This document shows positions 35,431 to 43,778 of a DNA stretch of 64,000 bases, piece by piece. A program made the translations under genes and the position numbers. The notes under the pieces are model-generated. The model did not search any database, was not told the DNA's origin, and saw only the letters and a program-made list of their open reading frames with translations. This DNA comes from Fortiea sp. LEGE XX443 (GTDB lineage Bacteria > Cyanobacteriota > Cyanobacteriia > Cyanobacteriales > Nostocaceae). Position 1 is the first letter of the stretch. Each line of letters begins with the position of its first letter. The DNA is taken from the NCBI RefSeq assembly GCF_015206815.1, contig NZ_JADEXZ010000005.1, positions 1 to 64,000 on the forward strand, given 5' to 3'.

Positions 35431-36312
35431 CTAGGCTTTTTGGCGAGTTGCCCACCGGGCAAAGATACTGGTAATTAACACCATTAACACTAATATTAAA
35501 GATGCTGCCCAAGCTAATGACTGCCAATTTTGGAATGGAGAAATCGCAAAGTTAAACACCAAAACAGCCAAAGAAGCTGTTGGTTGAAGTAAGCTATTGG
35601 GCCAGAAGGTAGAGAATAAAGCAGTAAATAGTAAGGGAGCAGTTTCACCAGAAGCTCTGGCGATCGCTAAGGTTGAACCAGTTACAATGGCTGGTAATGC
35701 AGCTGGTAATACAACTTGTGTAACAGTTTGAAAGTTAGTCGCACCTAAACCTACAGATGCTTGTCGTAAATCCTGCGATACTAGCTGTAACGCTTCATCA
35801 GTTGTTTTAACAATAATTGGCAACATCAAAATTGCCAAAGCAAATCCTCCACCAAGCGCTGAATACGAACCTAAGTTCAGCTTTACTAATGTCAAAACCA
35901 CAATTCCATATGCGAACACCCCAGCAATAATCGAAGGCACTCCACTCAAGACATTAGTAGCAAAACGTACCCACCTAGCTATATTACCAGAACTAAATTC
36001 AGTTAAGTAAATTGCTGCAATCACACCGAAGGGGATGCTAATTAAAGCTGCAATCCCCACCATCAGCAAAGTTCCGATAATAGCATTACCAAAACCGCCT
36101 CCTGGTCTGAGGGGTGCAGGCGGCAATTCAGTGAACACGCTGAGATTAAGACTGCTAAAACCGCGAATTAGAACATAAGAAAGTACTGCCACCAAAGGCA
36201 CTAGTACCAAAACTCCACAGACAAATGCCACTCCGGTCATAACTGTATTAAACAGTGTCCGAGGAGACATCGCGGCACGAGTTAAATCCCTTTCAGGATA
36301 ATCATAAGTCAT
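35431..36312 (-). CDS. pstA: Phosphate ABC transporter permease PstA
   Basis: A 293-residue membrane protein with six helices and the binding-protein-dependent permease loop (QDLRQASVGLGATNFQTVTQVVLPAALPAIVTG, the EAA-like motif). The start is shared with the typical N-terminal cytoplasmic lead. It follows pstC by 19 bp. The 172-bp gap to pstB carries a pyrimidine-rich CTTTTTACTTTTGCC repeat at about 35390-35430. Confidence 0.96.
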   Translation of the reverse strand: MTYDYPERDLTRAAMSPRTLFNTVMTGVAFVCGVLVLVPLVAVLSYVLIRGFSSLNLSVFTELPPAPLRPGGGFGNAIIGTLLMVGIAALISIPFGVIAAIYLTEFSSGNIARWVRFATNVLSGVPSIIAGVFAYGIVVLTLVKLNLGSYSALGGGFALAILMLPIIVKTTDEALQLVSQDLRQASVGLGATNFQTVTQVVLPAALPAIVTGSTLAIARASGETAPLLFTALFSTFWPNSLLQPTASLAVLVFNFAISPFQNWQSLAWAASLILVLMVLITSIFARWATRQKA

Positions 36313-36331
36313 AATTTAACCCACAACTAAG

Positions 36332-37285
36332 CTACACTCGCTTGACTCGGAAAACAATAAAATCTGCCAAAATATTGACTATCAATGTAAGTACAAACAA
36401 AACTAAGGCAGCGTACATTAAAGCTGCAACTTGCAAACCACTAGCTTCTGCAAATTGATTTGCTAATAAAGAAGAAATTGTGTTGGCTGGAGCTAACAGT
36501 GAGGGACTAATATTATTGGAGTTACCAATCAACATTGTGACTGCCATTGTCTCTCCCATTGCCCGACCAAGTGCTAACATCACAGCACTAACAATCCCAG
36601 AAAAGGCAGATGGAATCAGTACTTGAAAAATCGTTTCCCAACGTGTTGCGCCTAATCCTATAGATGCTTGGCGTAAACTAGATGGTACAGAAATCAAGGC
36701 ATCTCTAGATATAGCTGTGATAATTGGCAAAGTCATAATTGCCAAAATCATCCCCGCAGGTAACATCCCCGGGCCAGAAGGAGGGGTGCTAAAAAGGGGA
36801 AACCAGCCAAAGTATTGATGTAGCCATTTGCCCACGTTGGTTACAATTGGGATTAATACAAAAATTCCCCATACTCCATAGACAACGCTGGGAATAGCAG
36901 CGAGAAGTTCTACCAAGAACACCAGCACTAATCTGACTTTAGATGGCAGAAAATTTTCACTCAATAAAACAGCCGTACCAACGCCTATAGGCACAGCAAT
37001 TAGTAGACCAACTAAAGAACTAACTAGAGTTCCGTAAATCTGAGGTAACACCCCATAATTATCATTAACTGGGTTCCAAGTGCTATTGGCTAAAAAGCTC
37101 AAACCAAATTGTTGGATGGCAGGCCAAGCAGCAATGGTAACCTGTACAGCAATCCATAATAAAGTGGCCGCAACTGCCAATGCAAAAACCTTAGTCAGCA
37201 AAATGAAGCCCCGATCCAAAGACTGATCGAGATCAGAACGATTTCTGATTGCTGCTGATGGCAAATCTTGAGAATTTGTAGTCAT
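36332..37285 (-). CDS. pstC: Phosphate ABC transporter permease PstC
   Basis: A 317-residue membrane protein. Features: GFILLTKVFALAVAATLLWIAVQ in helix 1, AAIPSVVYGVWGIFVLIP, and the permease loop PSSLRQASIGLGATRWETIFQVLIPSAFSGIVSAV. It pairs with PstA to form the channel. It follows pstS by 190 bp, so a stem-loop or second promoter between them is possible. Confidence 0.96.
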   Translation of the reverse strand: MTTNSQDLPSAAIRNRSDLDQSLDRGFILLTKVFALAVAATLLWIAVQVTIAAWPAIQQFGLSFLANSTWNPVNDNYGVLPQIYGTLVSSLVGLLIAVPIGVGTAVLLSENFLPSKVRLVLVFLVELLAAIPSVVYGVWGIFVLIPIVTNVGKWLHQYFGWFPLFSTPPSGPGMLPAGMILAIMTLPIITAISRDALISVPSSLRQASIGLGATRWETIFQVLIPSAFSGIVSAVMLALGRAMGETMAVTMLIGNSNNISPSLLAPANTISSLLANQFAEASGLQVAALMYAALVLFVLTLIVNILADFIVFRVKRV

Positions 37286-37475
37286 GAATACTGACTTTAT
37301 AGATTAAATCGAAGAAAAATGTGAGAAAGAACCAGCTTAGTAAAATTATCTCTATAGCGTCTTGAAAAATTGAGACATCGACAAGTCATAGTTAATAGTT
37401 AAAATTTTTACTATTAATTAATCAATTTTTGACCGTAGATGCCTCGTGTAAGTAAGTACTAATGTTTTTTAAACG

Positions 37476-38660
37476 CTACTTGCTGGCGTTGGTGTTGTTA
37501 CCATCAACCGCAATTTTATAGTCTGGACTGATTTGATCAGCCGCAGCAGCTACTTTTTGAACAACGTTTTGCGGTAGAGGAACATAACCTAATTCTGGAG
37601 CTACTTTCTGACCTTCAGTTAAACCGTACTCGATCATAGCTTCTACTGCTTTGGCTTTGGCAGCATCAGGATATTTCTTGTAAACCATAATCCAAGAGTA
37701 GGTGACTATAGGATAAGAATCTGCACCTTCTGGATCTGTAATGAAGGCACGGAGATTTTCTGGTAGAGTTACAGCTTCCAATGTTTTGGCTGCTGACTCA
37801 TCTGTAGGCATAACAAATTTGCCATCTTTGTTTTCTAAAGCCGCAACTTTGAGATTATTTTGTTTGGCATAGCCGTACTCAATGTAACCAACAGAACCTT
37901 GAGTTTGTTGAATTTGGGCAGTCACACCTTCATTACCCTTACCACCAACACCCACTGGCCAGTTAACGGTTTTGCCATCACCAACTTTAGTCTTCCACTC
38001 AGGACTGATGGCGCTCATGTGTTGTGTAAATACACCTGTAGTACCACTGCCATCAGAACGATAGATAACTGTGATTGGTTGGTTGGGAAGCTTGGCATCT
38101 GGGTTAGCAGCCTTAATTTTTGGGTCGTCCCAAGTTTTAATTTTGCCCAACAAGATATCAGTGTAAACAGCCCGTGGTAGCTTCATTTCTGGAACATCGG
38201 GCAAGTTGTAAGCCAGGACAATGCTGCCTGCTGTCATGGGTAATAAAAGTACACCCTTATCTTGAGGCACTTTTTGTATTTCATCATCTTTCATGGCAAC
38301 GTCGCTGGCACCAAAGTCTACAGTGCCTTTGACAAATTGCTCAACTCCAGCACCACTACCCACTGACTGATAGTTAATTTGTAAATTGGGGTATTTTTTG
38401 TTTAAGTCTGTGAACCAACTTGCATATAATGGGGCGGGAAAGGAAGCTCCTGCACCAGTTAGTGCAACGTTGCCACCAAGATCCAATTTAACTGGGCTGG
38501 AGGCTGTAGCATCTTGAGCTGTGCCAGCAGGTGTTTCTTTTGTAGCAGAACTGTCTGAGCCTTGCTGTCCGCCACAAGCAGCTAGACTAAATGTCAGTAA
38601 TAACACTGCTGTTGAAGCTGCAAAGCGGTTATTTTTTATTGCGTGTAGACGTGATAGCAT
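37476..38660 (-). CDS. pstS: Periplasmic phosphate-binding lipoprotein
   Basis: A 394-residue lipoprotein. The lipobox LAAC puts the lipid on Cys29. The mature PstS domain shows GAGASFPAPLYASWF, YQSVGSGAGVEQFVKGTVDFGASD (phosphate contacts), IYRSDGSGTT and GSVGYIEYGYAKQN. It delivers phosphate to PstCAB. A clear Pho box lies 55 bp upstream of the start, so this is the head of the cluster. Confidence 0.97.
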   Translation of the reverse strand: MLSRLHAIKNNRFAASTAVLLLTFSLAACGGQQGSDSSATKETPAGTAQDATASSPVKLDLGGNVALTGAGASFPAPLYASWFTDLNKKYPNLQINYQSVGSGAGVEQFVKGTVDFGASDVAMKDDEIQKVPQDKGVLLLPMTAGSIVLAYNLPDVPEMKLPRAVYTDILLGKIKTWDDPKIKAANPDAKLPNQPITVIYRSDGSGTTGVFTQHMSAISPEWKTKVGDGKTVNWPVGVGGKGNEGVTAQIQQTQGSVGYIEYGYAKQNNLKVAALENKDGKFVMPTDESAAKTLEAVTLPENLRAFITDPEGADSYPIVTYSWIMVYKKYPDAAKAKAVEAMIEYGLTEGQKVAPELGYVPLPQNVVQKVAAAADQISPDYKIAVDGNNTNASK

Positions 38661-38714
38661 TGGTGTTACTTTTCAGTAAATTTCCATGTGAGCGCTTCTA
38701 ACATAATCCTAAAG

Positions 38715-38744
38715 AAGAGATGCGTAGGTAAACGGAAGGTTAAG
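38715..38744 (-). promoter_or_regulatory. Pho box upstream of pstS
   Basis: Read on the minus strand: CTTAACCT, TCC, GTTTACCT, ACG, CATCTCTT. These are three 8-bp repeats with 3-bp spacers (11-bp period), the known layout of cyanobacterial PhoB/SphR sites; the last repeat is weaker. It lies 55 bp before pstS, so induction by phosphate starvation is expected. Confidence 0.85.
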
Positions 38745-38876
38745 AACGAGAAAAAAAGTGTATTATTTTAACTAAACTTTACAATTTTCACAGTTACCTA
38801 ATTGATAAAATTTATACTTAACTGTGTTTCAGGTTACAGGGAAGCCCTAGTAGAGCTAATACATTAATACATATCT

Positions 38877-40079
38877 ATGGACAACGCTTTAACAGTAGAA
38901 AGTACCGTACTGTTTATATTGCTACTTTTCCAACTACCAGCAGCGGCGATTCTGCTGTCGCGTCTGCTAAAAGGGCCGGGAAGACTGCCTCCAATTCAAC
39001 CCCAGCAGCCAACACCGGAGCTTTTAGGTAATGTCAGCGTTGTTGTTCCTACGTTAAACGAAGCTCGCCGGATCACTCCTTTATTATCGGGCTTGAGTCA
39101 GCAAAGCTACGAAGTGAGAGAAATTATCGTTGTAGATAGTAACTCCCAAGATGGGACTCCTGACTTAGTAAAAGCTGTACAACAGAAAGATCCACGCTTT
39201 CGCGTGATGACAGATGATCCCTTACCTTCTAATTGGGTAGGTCGTCCTTGGGCGCTACATAACGGCTTTTTGCACAGTTCAGAAGATAGCGAGTGGTTTT
39301 TGGGGATGGATGCTGATACTCAACCACATCCAGGTTTAGTTGCTAGTTTAGTCCAGGCTGCAATAGCACAAGGCTATGATTTGGTGTCACTCTCACCTCA
39401 GTTCATTCTTCAGTATCCGGGGGAGTGTTTGTTGCAACCAGCTTTATTGATGACTTTGTTGTATCGCTTCGATCCGGCGGGGATTAGAACTGAGCAACCA
39501 GAAAGGGTGATGGCAAATGGGCAATGCTTTTTATGTCGTCGTTCTGTTTTAGCGGCTGTGGGTGGTTATACCAGCGCCAGTAGTTCCTTTTGTGATGATG
39601 TCACTTTGGCGCGGTATATTGCGGCTCAAGGATATAGAGTAGGTTTTTTAGACGGGGCAAATGTACTGAAGGTGCGGATGTATGAGGGGGCGCTAGAGAC
39701 TTGGAAAGAGTGGGGGCGCAGTCTCGATTTGAAAGACGCATCGACATCTGGACAAATTTGGGGAGATTTATGGCTACTTTCAGCAGTGCAAGGTTTACCC
39801 CTGCTGATTTTACTTTTTTACTTGATTTTTCCCCAGCCTATTTTACTTCCTCTGCTTTTATTGCTGGGGTTGAATGGATTTTTGTTGCTGATTCGCTTTG
39901 GAATGTTACTGGCGATCGCACCTTCATATGATCGCAAAACTGCTAAAGCTGGCTGGTTATTCTGGCTATCTCCTTTAGCTGATCCCATCGCCGTGTTACG
40001 CATTTTCTTATCTGCGTTCCGCACTCCACGGGAATGGCGGGGGAGGAAGTATGGTGATGATTCATTCCCAATTCAATAA
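38877..40079 (+). CDS. Family 2 glycosyltransferase, CruG-like
   Basis: A 400-residue protein. An N-terminal membrane helix (about 9-27) precedes a GT-A domain: VSVVVPTLNEARRITPLLSGL, then VDSNSQDGTPD, MDADTQPHPG (DxD) and an FCDDVTLARYIAAQGYRV acceptor loop. Two or three C-terminal membrane helices follow (about 300-375). The layout resembles cyanobacterial CruG, a carotenoid (myxol-type) 2'-O-glycosyltransferase; similar enzymes act on other lipids, so the substrate is uncertain. Divergent from pstS, with 216 bp between starts. Confidence 0.85.
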   Translation: MDNALTVESTVLFILLLFQLPAAAILLSRLLKGPGRLPPIQPQQPTPELLGNVSVVVPTLNEARRITPLLSGLSQQSYEVREIIVVDSNSQDGTPDLVKAVQQKDPRFRVMTDDPLPSNWVGRPWALHNGFLHSSEDSEWFLGMDADTQPHPGLVASLVQAAIAQGYDLVSLSPQFILQYPGECLLQPALLMTLLYRFDPAGIRTEQPERVMANGQCFLCRRSVLAAVGGYTSASSSFCDDVTLARYIAAQGYRVGFLDGANVLKVRMYEGALETWKEWGRSLDLKDASTSGQIWGDLWLLSAVQGLPLLILLFYLIFPQPILLPLLLLLGLNGFLLLIRFGMLLAIAPSYDRKTAKAGWLFWLSPLADPIAVLRIFLSAFRTPREWRGRKYGDDSFPIQ

Positions 40080-40275
40080 CGCAATCAGAAAATGAGGTAA
40101 TATTTTTGGCTCTCCAGAAAACTTTTAGGAAAGGAAATAGTATCAAATTGTAGAGTATTCAAAATTCTCTATTTTGTTTTAATCCTTGTCTAAAACAGAG
40201 TATTGTGTTACAAATTTATGTAATATAAACAAATACGAGTATTTACGGAAGATATATCTGCCTAATACTGTTTTG

Positions 40276-40409
40276 CCTAGCTATTAAGTGTGTGGTAATA
40301 CAGAGCGGAGGAACCAATTTATTGTGGGGCTAATTCTGTGTTTTTCCAGGATGGACACCTTTCAGTCCTAGCCCGTCAGCTAACTTCGTCGGCATAGAAA
40401 GGTAGGTTT
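40276..40409 (+). ncRNA. c-di-AMP riboswitch (ydaO/yuaA type)
   Basis: The sequence has the conserved blocks of RF00379: CAGAGCGGAGGAACCAA, then GTGGGGCTAATTC, and later TAGCCCGTCAGCTAACTTCG followed by TCGGC. The flanks CCTAGCTATT and AAAGGTAGG can pair as the closing P1 helix. This class binds two c-di-AMP molecules and usually turns genes off by a downstream terminator. The first sizeable gene downstream on the same strand is at 40790. A typical terminator was not seen; the 380-bp interval contains an inserted MITE-like element. Confidence 0.9.
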
Positions 40410-40650
40410 AGAGAATGAATATTATTTTCATAAATAATGTTCTGCTTCTAGATTCTCAGAATAGTAATTGAATAACTTAGTTTTTAAAACAGCCCAAAGT
40501 CCAAATTATTACTTTTGGAATTTGAGTCGAATATTGTATTGGTATCTAAAAGTTACTACGAAATACATAGCAAGCATTTTCGAGTTGACTGAGCAAGCTT
40601 AGGCTCAAAACTAAGAATAATTTTGGCATAAACATTCACTTATAAGCTAA

Positions 40651-40741
40651 TACGGTTTAGATCAGCATAATTAACCGCAAATCTACGCTGATAAATCAAG
40701 ATTTCTAATCAGTTGATTGGGTTTCTTTTAACTAAACCGTA
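40651..40741. mobile_element. MITE-like element, TACGGTTTAG family
   Basis: About 91 bp with terminal inverted repeats TACGGTTTAG and CTAAACCGTA. ATTCACTTATAA occurs on both sides (40634-40645 and 40747-40758), a few bases outside the ends, like an imperfect target duplication. It splits the leader between the riboswitch and the membrane-protein gene. Confidence 0.75.
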
Positions 40742-40789
40742 TCTGTATTCACTTATAAACCAATCATAAATTTAAGGAGAGTGAATCTA

Positions 40790-41920
40790 ATGAAACTTAG
40801 AATGCCAATGCAGGCAAGACAACTTAGACAGTATAGATTTAATTCAATTTTGAGCAAATTCAGAAATTTACTGCGGAGTCCATCTGTAAAAGTTGGTTCT
40901 GCTCTTTCTGGAATATCAGTATTATTAATTATTTCGCCATTGCTATTTCAAGGTGAAATTGATTGGTTAAATATTTGGCAAAATATGGGTTTTAATTTAC
41001 TGGGTGCGGTATGTACTTTTATTGCTTTTGATGTTGTTTTTTATCACTTAAAAGAATTGGATGAACAGCAAGGAGTAGAGTTAGATTATTTTAATAAATC
41101 TGAATTTATTTCTATAGTTAAGAACACAAAAATTGGCAAAAGAAACCCTAATAATTCTATCGTTACCATTAGAATATTAGAGACTTGGACAGAATTATTG
41201 AGAGATAATGTCTACAAGGAAAAATTTACTCAAGCTATATTGCAATATATTGAAAACAATAGTGCAGAGGTTGAAATTTTGCTACTAAATCCAGAAAATA
41301 AAGATTTAGTTGCAGCTCGTTTTGCAGAATTGCAAGGTGTGTCTGAGGAATTTAGCAATATTAATATTGCTGAAAGAATTTATATCAATCTGCGAGAGAT
41401 ACAGGAAATAATTTACAAACTAGCAGCTAATAAAAAAGAAGATAAATTAAAAGTTAAGCTATATAACATTAGCCAACCTTTAGCTATTTACATGTGTACT
41501 CCGAATTTATTCGTTACTTTCTTTCGCTCTGGAAAATTGACAACTATGGGTAAACAGTTAAGATTACCTGTAGATTCTCCTGTAGCTACATTTATCAATG
41601 AAAGATTTGACGAGATATGGCAAGATACTAGAACTATTTCTTTAGAAAATTGCCTGTACGTTAAAGTTGAGGTGATTCAACGCAACCTAGTTCAAGGTAG
41701 TTACGATAAAGTAAAATATATTTTATGTGAACAGGGTTATTACATCCAAAACACTAGATTATTCCAAGATATTGCTAATAAACAAGATATTCAAATCAAA
41801 ATTAAAGGTAGGTTTTTTAAACCAACGGGTGTTGCTATGGATGATTTACACGAAAATGTGAGACAGCTTTTTCTGAACAAATATCCAAGTTGTGGTGAGT
41901 TATTCATCTATCTGAGTTAA
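40790..41920 (+). CDS. Orphan two-helix membrane protein, riboswitch-linked
   Basis: 376 residues from the ATG at 40790, which has a strong AAGGAGA ribosome site nine bases upstream; the GTG at 40781 is too close to it. Membrane helices at about 36-54 and 65-84 are followed by a large cytoplasmic domain. Its strand-helix pattern (AEVEILLLNPENKDLVAARFAEL; LKVKLYNISQPLAIYMCTPNLFVTFF) recalls phospholipase-D-like or DUF5919-type domains, but no HxK motif is present. The C-terminus is KIKGRFFKPTGVAMDDLHENVR. Function unknown. It is the first sizeable gene behind the c-di-AMP riboswitch, so control by c-di-AMP is inferred. Confidence 0.7.
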   Translation: MKLRMPMQARQLRQYRFNSILSKFRNLLRSPSVKVGSALSGISVLLIISPLLFQGEIDWLNIWQNMGFNLLGAVCTFIAFDVVFYHLKELDEQQGVELDYFNKSEFISIVKNTKIGKRNPNNSIVTIRILETWTELLRDNVYKEKFTQAILQYIENNSAEVEILLLNPENKDLVAARFAELQGVSEEFSNINIAERIYINLREIQEIIYKLAANKKEDKLKVKLYNISQPLAIYMCTPNLFVTFFRSGKLTTMGKQLRLPVDSPVATFINERFDEIWQDTRTISLENCLYVKVEVIQRNLVQGSYDKVKYILCEQGYYIQNTRLFQDIANKQDIQIKIKGRFFKPTGVAMDDLHENVRQLFLNKYPSCGELFIYLS

Positions 41921-42047
41921 TAAAATAAATGAATAATTCACCACATATTTATTGGTTATCATGCAATTCATTATGAAAGTTAGCTTTCTTGCTTGATGTC
42001 CAATAAAGATTTTATTATAGTGTCAATAATAGCTGATGGAATTTTTT

Positions 42048-42359
42048 TTATGACTTACAGGAATTAATTAAATATTCAGCCATTTGCACTCCTGTTTTGA
42101 GTTGACTTACAATGTTTTCATGAATATTAGGTACTTTGTTAGCAGCCAATAATAATAAACCTGCATTGGCTAACAAAAAGTCTCTTTTTCCTTGAAAGTA
42201 GTGTTTTTCTCCTGCAAGAATTTCTCGAAAAATCTTCATTTCTACTTTCGCATCTTCTTCGGCTGCGATTTCTTTGAATTCAGCAATGGTGATGCTATCG
42301 TCATCAATTTTGATTATGATATTGTTAGGTATATCTTGCTGTTGATTGACAAAAGTATT
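42048..42359 (-). pseudogene. 5'-truncated hypothetical gene
   Basis: An ATG-initiated 63-residue frame covers 42048-42239 (MKIFREILAGEKHYFQ...). The same frame continues upstream without a stop to about 42359 and reads protein-like (IIIKIDDDSITIAEFKEIAAEEDAKVE), but no start codon is found before it meets repeat-like DNA near 42365-42430. The gene has probably lost its N-terminus; a short product from the internal ATG is possible. Family not recognised. Confidence 0.5.
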
Positions 42360-42568
42360 AGAAGATTTTCGGTGGGTTAGGACTGTCGTCCATAACGCAA
42401 CCTACTACTACGCATAGCGTCTCGCAGGGAAAGGAGCCTAAGTGTTGCGAATTGCTATAAGTTGTGCTTAGAAATCTTATTGAGAAATAGGGGGAGATGA
42501 GGAAGTAACTGATTATTCCTCCTCATCTTCTTCAGATATTCCGCACTTTCACTCAAGGCAAATTGATA

Positions 42569-43282
42569 TTACAATTGCCGCACTACTGGTTGACCGTCTA
42601 CTACTTCGCCAACTAAAACTACATCTGCACAGTTGACAAAAATGCCGTTTTCTAAAACGCCAGGAATGTTATTAAGAATTTTTTCTAGGTTTACTGGGTC
42701 GTCAATTGAGTCAAATCTGACATCAAGAACAAAGTTACCTTGGTCGGTGATGACTGGCCCGGCTTTTTTTACACCCATACGCAGTTCTGGTTTACCTCCA
42801 AGTTGTTTAATGGCATTGGTGACGGGAGTAATTGCCATTGGGATGACTTCTACGGGGACTGCAAACGCAGAACCCAAGCGGTCTACTAATTTACCACTGT
42901 CTATGACGACAACAAATTGACTGGCTAAATAATCAACTACCTTTTCGCGGGTATGTGCTGCACCGCCGCCTTTAATCAAATTCTTCTGGGGGTCAACTTC
43001 ATCTGCCCCATCAATGGCAATATCAATGTGGTCAACAGCGTCTAAGGTGGTGAGAGGAACACCATACTCCTTCGCTAATACTTCTGATTGAAAAGAAGTA
43101 GGAATACCGACAATATCTTTTAGTTCACCAGATTTAAGGCGATCGCCTAAATACTGAATTGTATAAGCTGTAGTTGAACCCGTACCTAAACCGACAATTG
43201 AACCTGATTTTACTAGTAGGGCGGCGGCTTTACCAACCTCTTGTTTCATCAACTTTACAGGATCTGTTGCGGTCATTCCCAA
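42569..43282 (-). CDS. rpiA: Ribose-5-phosphate isomerase A
   Basis: A 237-residue enzyme interconverting ribose-5-phosphate and ribulose-5-phosphate in the Calvin and pentose phosphate pathways. Motifs: [42 protein letters not shown] with the catalytic acid and Lys, and a final NCADVVLVG. The extra N-terminal residues before [10 protein letters not shown] are few. Single gene, opposed by the glutaredoxin-like gene upstream. Confidence 0.97.
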   Translation of the reverse strand: MGMTATDPVKLMKQEVGKAAALLVKSGSIVGLGTGSTTAYTIQYLGDRLKSGELKDIVGIPTSFQSEVLAKEYGVPLTTLDAVDHIDIAIDGADEVDPQKNLIKGGGAAHTREKVVDYLASQFVVVIDSGKLVDRLGSAFAVPVEVIPMAITPVTNAIKQLGGKPELRMGVKKAGPVITDQGNFVLDVRFDSIDDPVNLEKILNNIPGVLENGIFVNCADVVLVGEVVDGQPVVRQL

Positions 43283-43383
43283 AACTCCACAAAAACTGAA
43301 CTATAGTCCATCTTAAAAGGCAGACGACACCATCCCGCCTTTTTGTCGGCTATCTCTTAGAACTTGCTGTAATTTTAGAATTA

Positions 43384-43442
43384 ATGAAGAATGAAGCATA
43401 AAATTTCATACTTCATACTTCACACTTCATACTTCATACTTC
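43384..43442. repeat. TGAAGTA heptamer STRR reaching a start codon
   Basis: Units of CATACTT/CACACTT (reverse-complement form of the TGAAGTA family) run up to one base before the ATG at 43444, so they occupy the whole ribosome-binding region of that gene. Confidence 0.9.
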
Positions 43443-43443
43443 T

Positions 43444-43746
43444 ATGAGATTGATTTTATACAGTAAACCTGGTTGTCATTTGTGCGAGGGCTTGCAGGAA
43501 AAATTAGCACAAATTTTAGAGACGCAAAATTTGACTGTAGAGTTAGAAATCCGTGACATTACAACTCGTGAAGATTGGTGGCTGGCGTATGAATATGAAG
43601 TACCAGTGCTGGTTTTAGCCCATATTCAAGGCGCAGAGGTGATTGAGCAACCTTTACCGCGTCCTTCTCCCCGTGCTAATGTCCAGCAAATTCAGCAAAT
43701 GTTATGTAAGTATTTATCCAATACCAAAAAAAATGATGCAGAATAA
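43444..43746 (+). CDS. Glutaredoxin/DUF836-like protein
   Basis: A 100-residue thioredoxin-fold protein with MRLILYSKPGCHLCEGL; the CxxC is CHLC at 11-14, and the cis-Pro segment is EVPVLVL. Redox protein of unknown client. The ribosome site is replaced by the heptamer repeat, so expression may be weak or leaderless. MurE follows after 32 bp on the same strand. Confidence 0.85.
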   Translation: MRLILYSKPGCHLCEGLQEKLAQILETQNLTVELEIRDITTREDWWLAYEYEVPVLVLAHIQGAEVIEQPLPRPSPRANVQQIQQMLCKYLSNTKKNDAE

Positions 43747-43778
43747 GCGCAAGACGAGCGTGTGGCGAGGTTCACAAG

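Noticed and set aside
40501-40540. Possible terminator hairpin downstream of the riboswitch
   Set aside because: The CCAAA/TTTTGG pairing is weak and has no T run, so a riboswitch expression platform could not be assigned.
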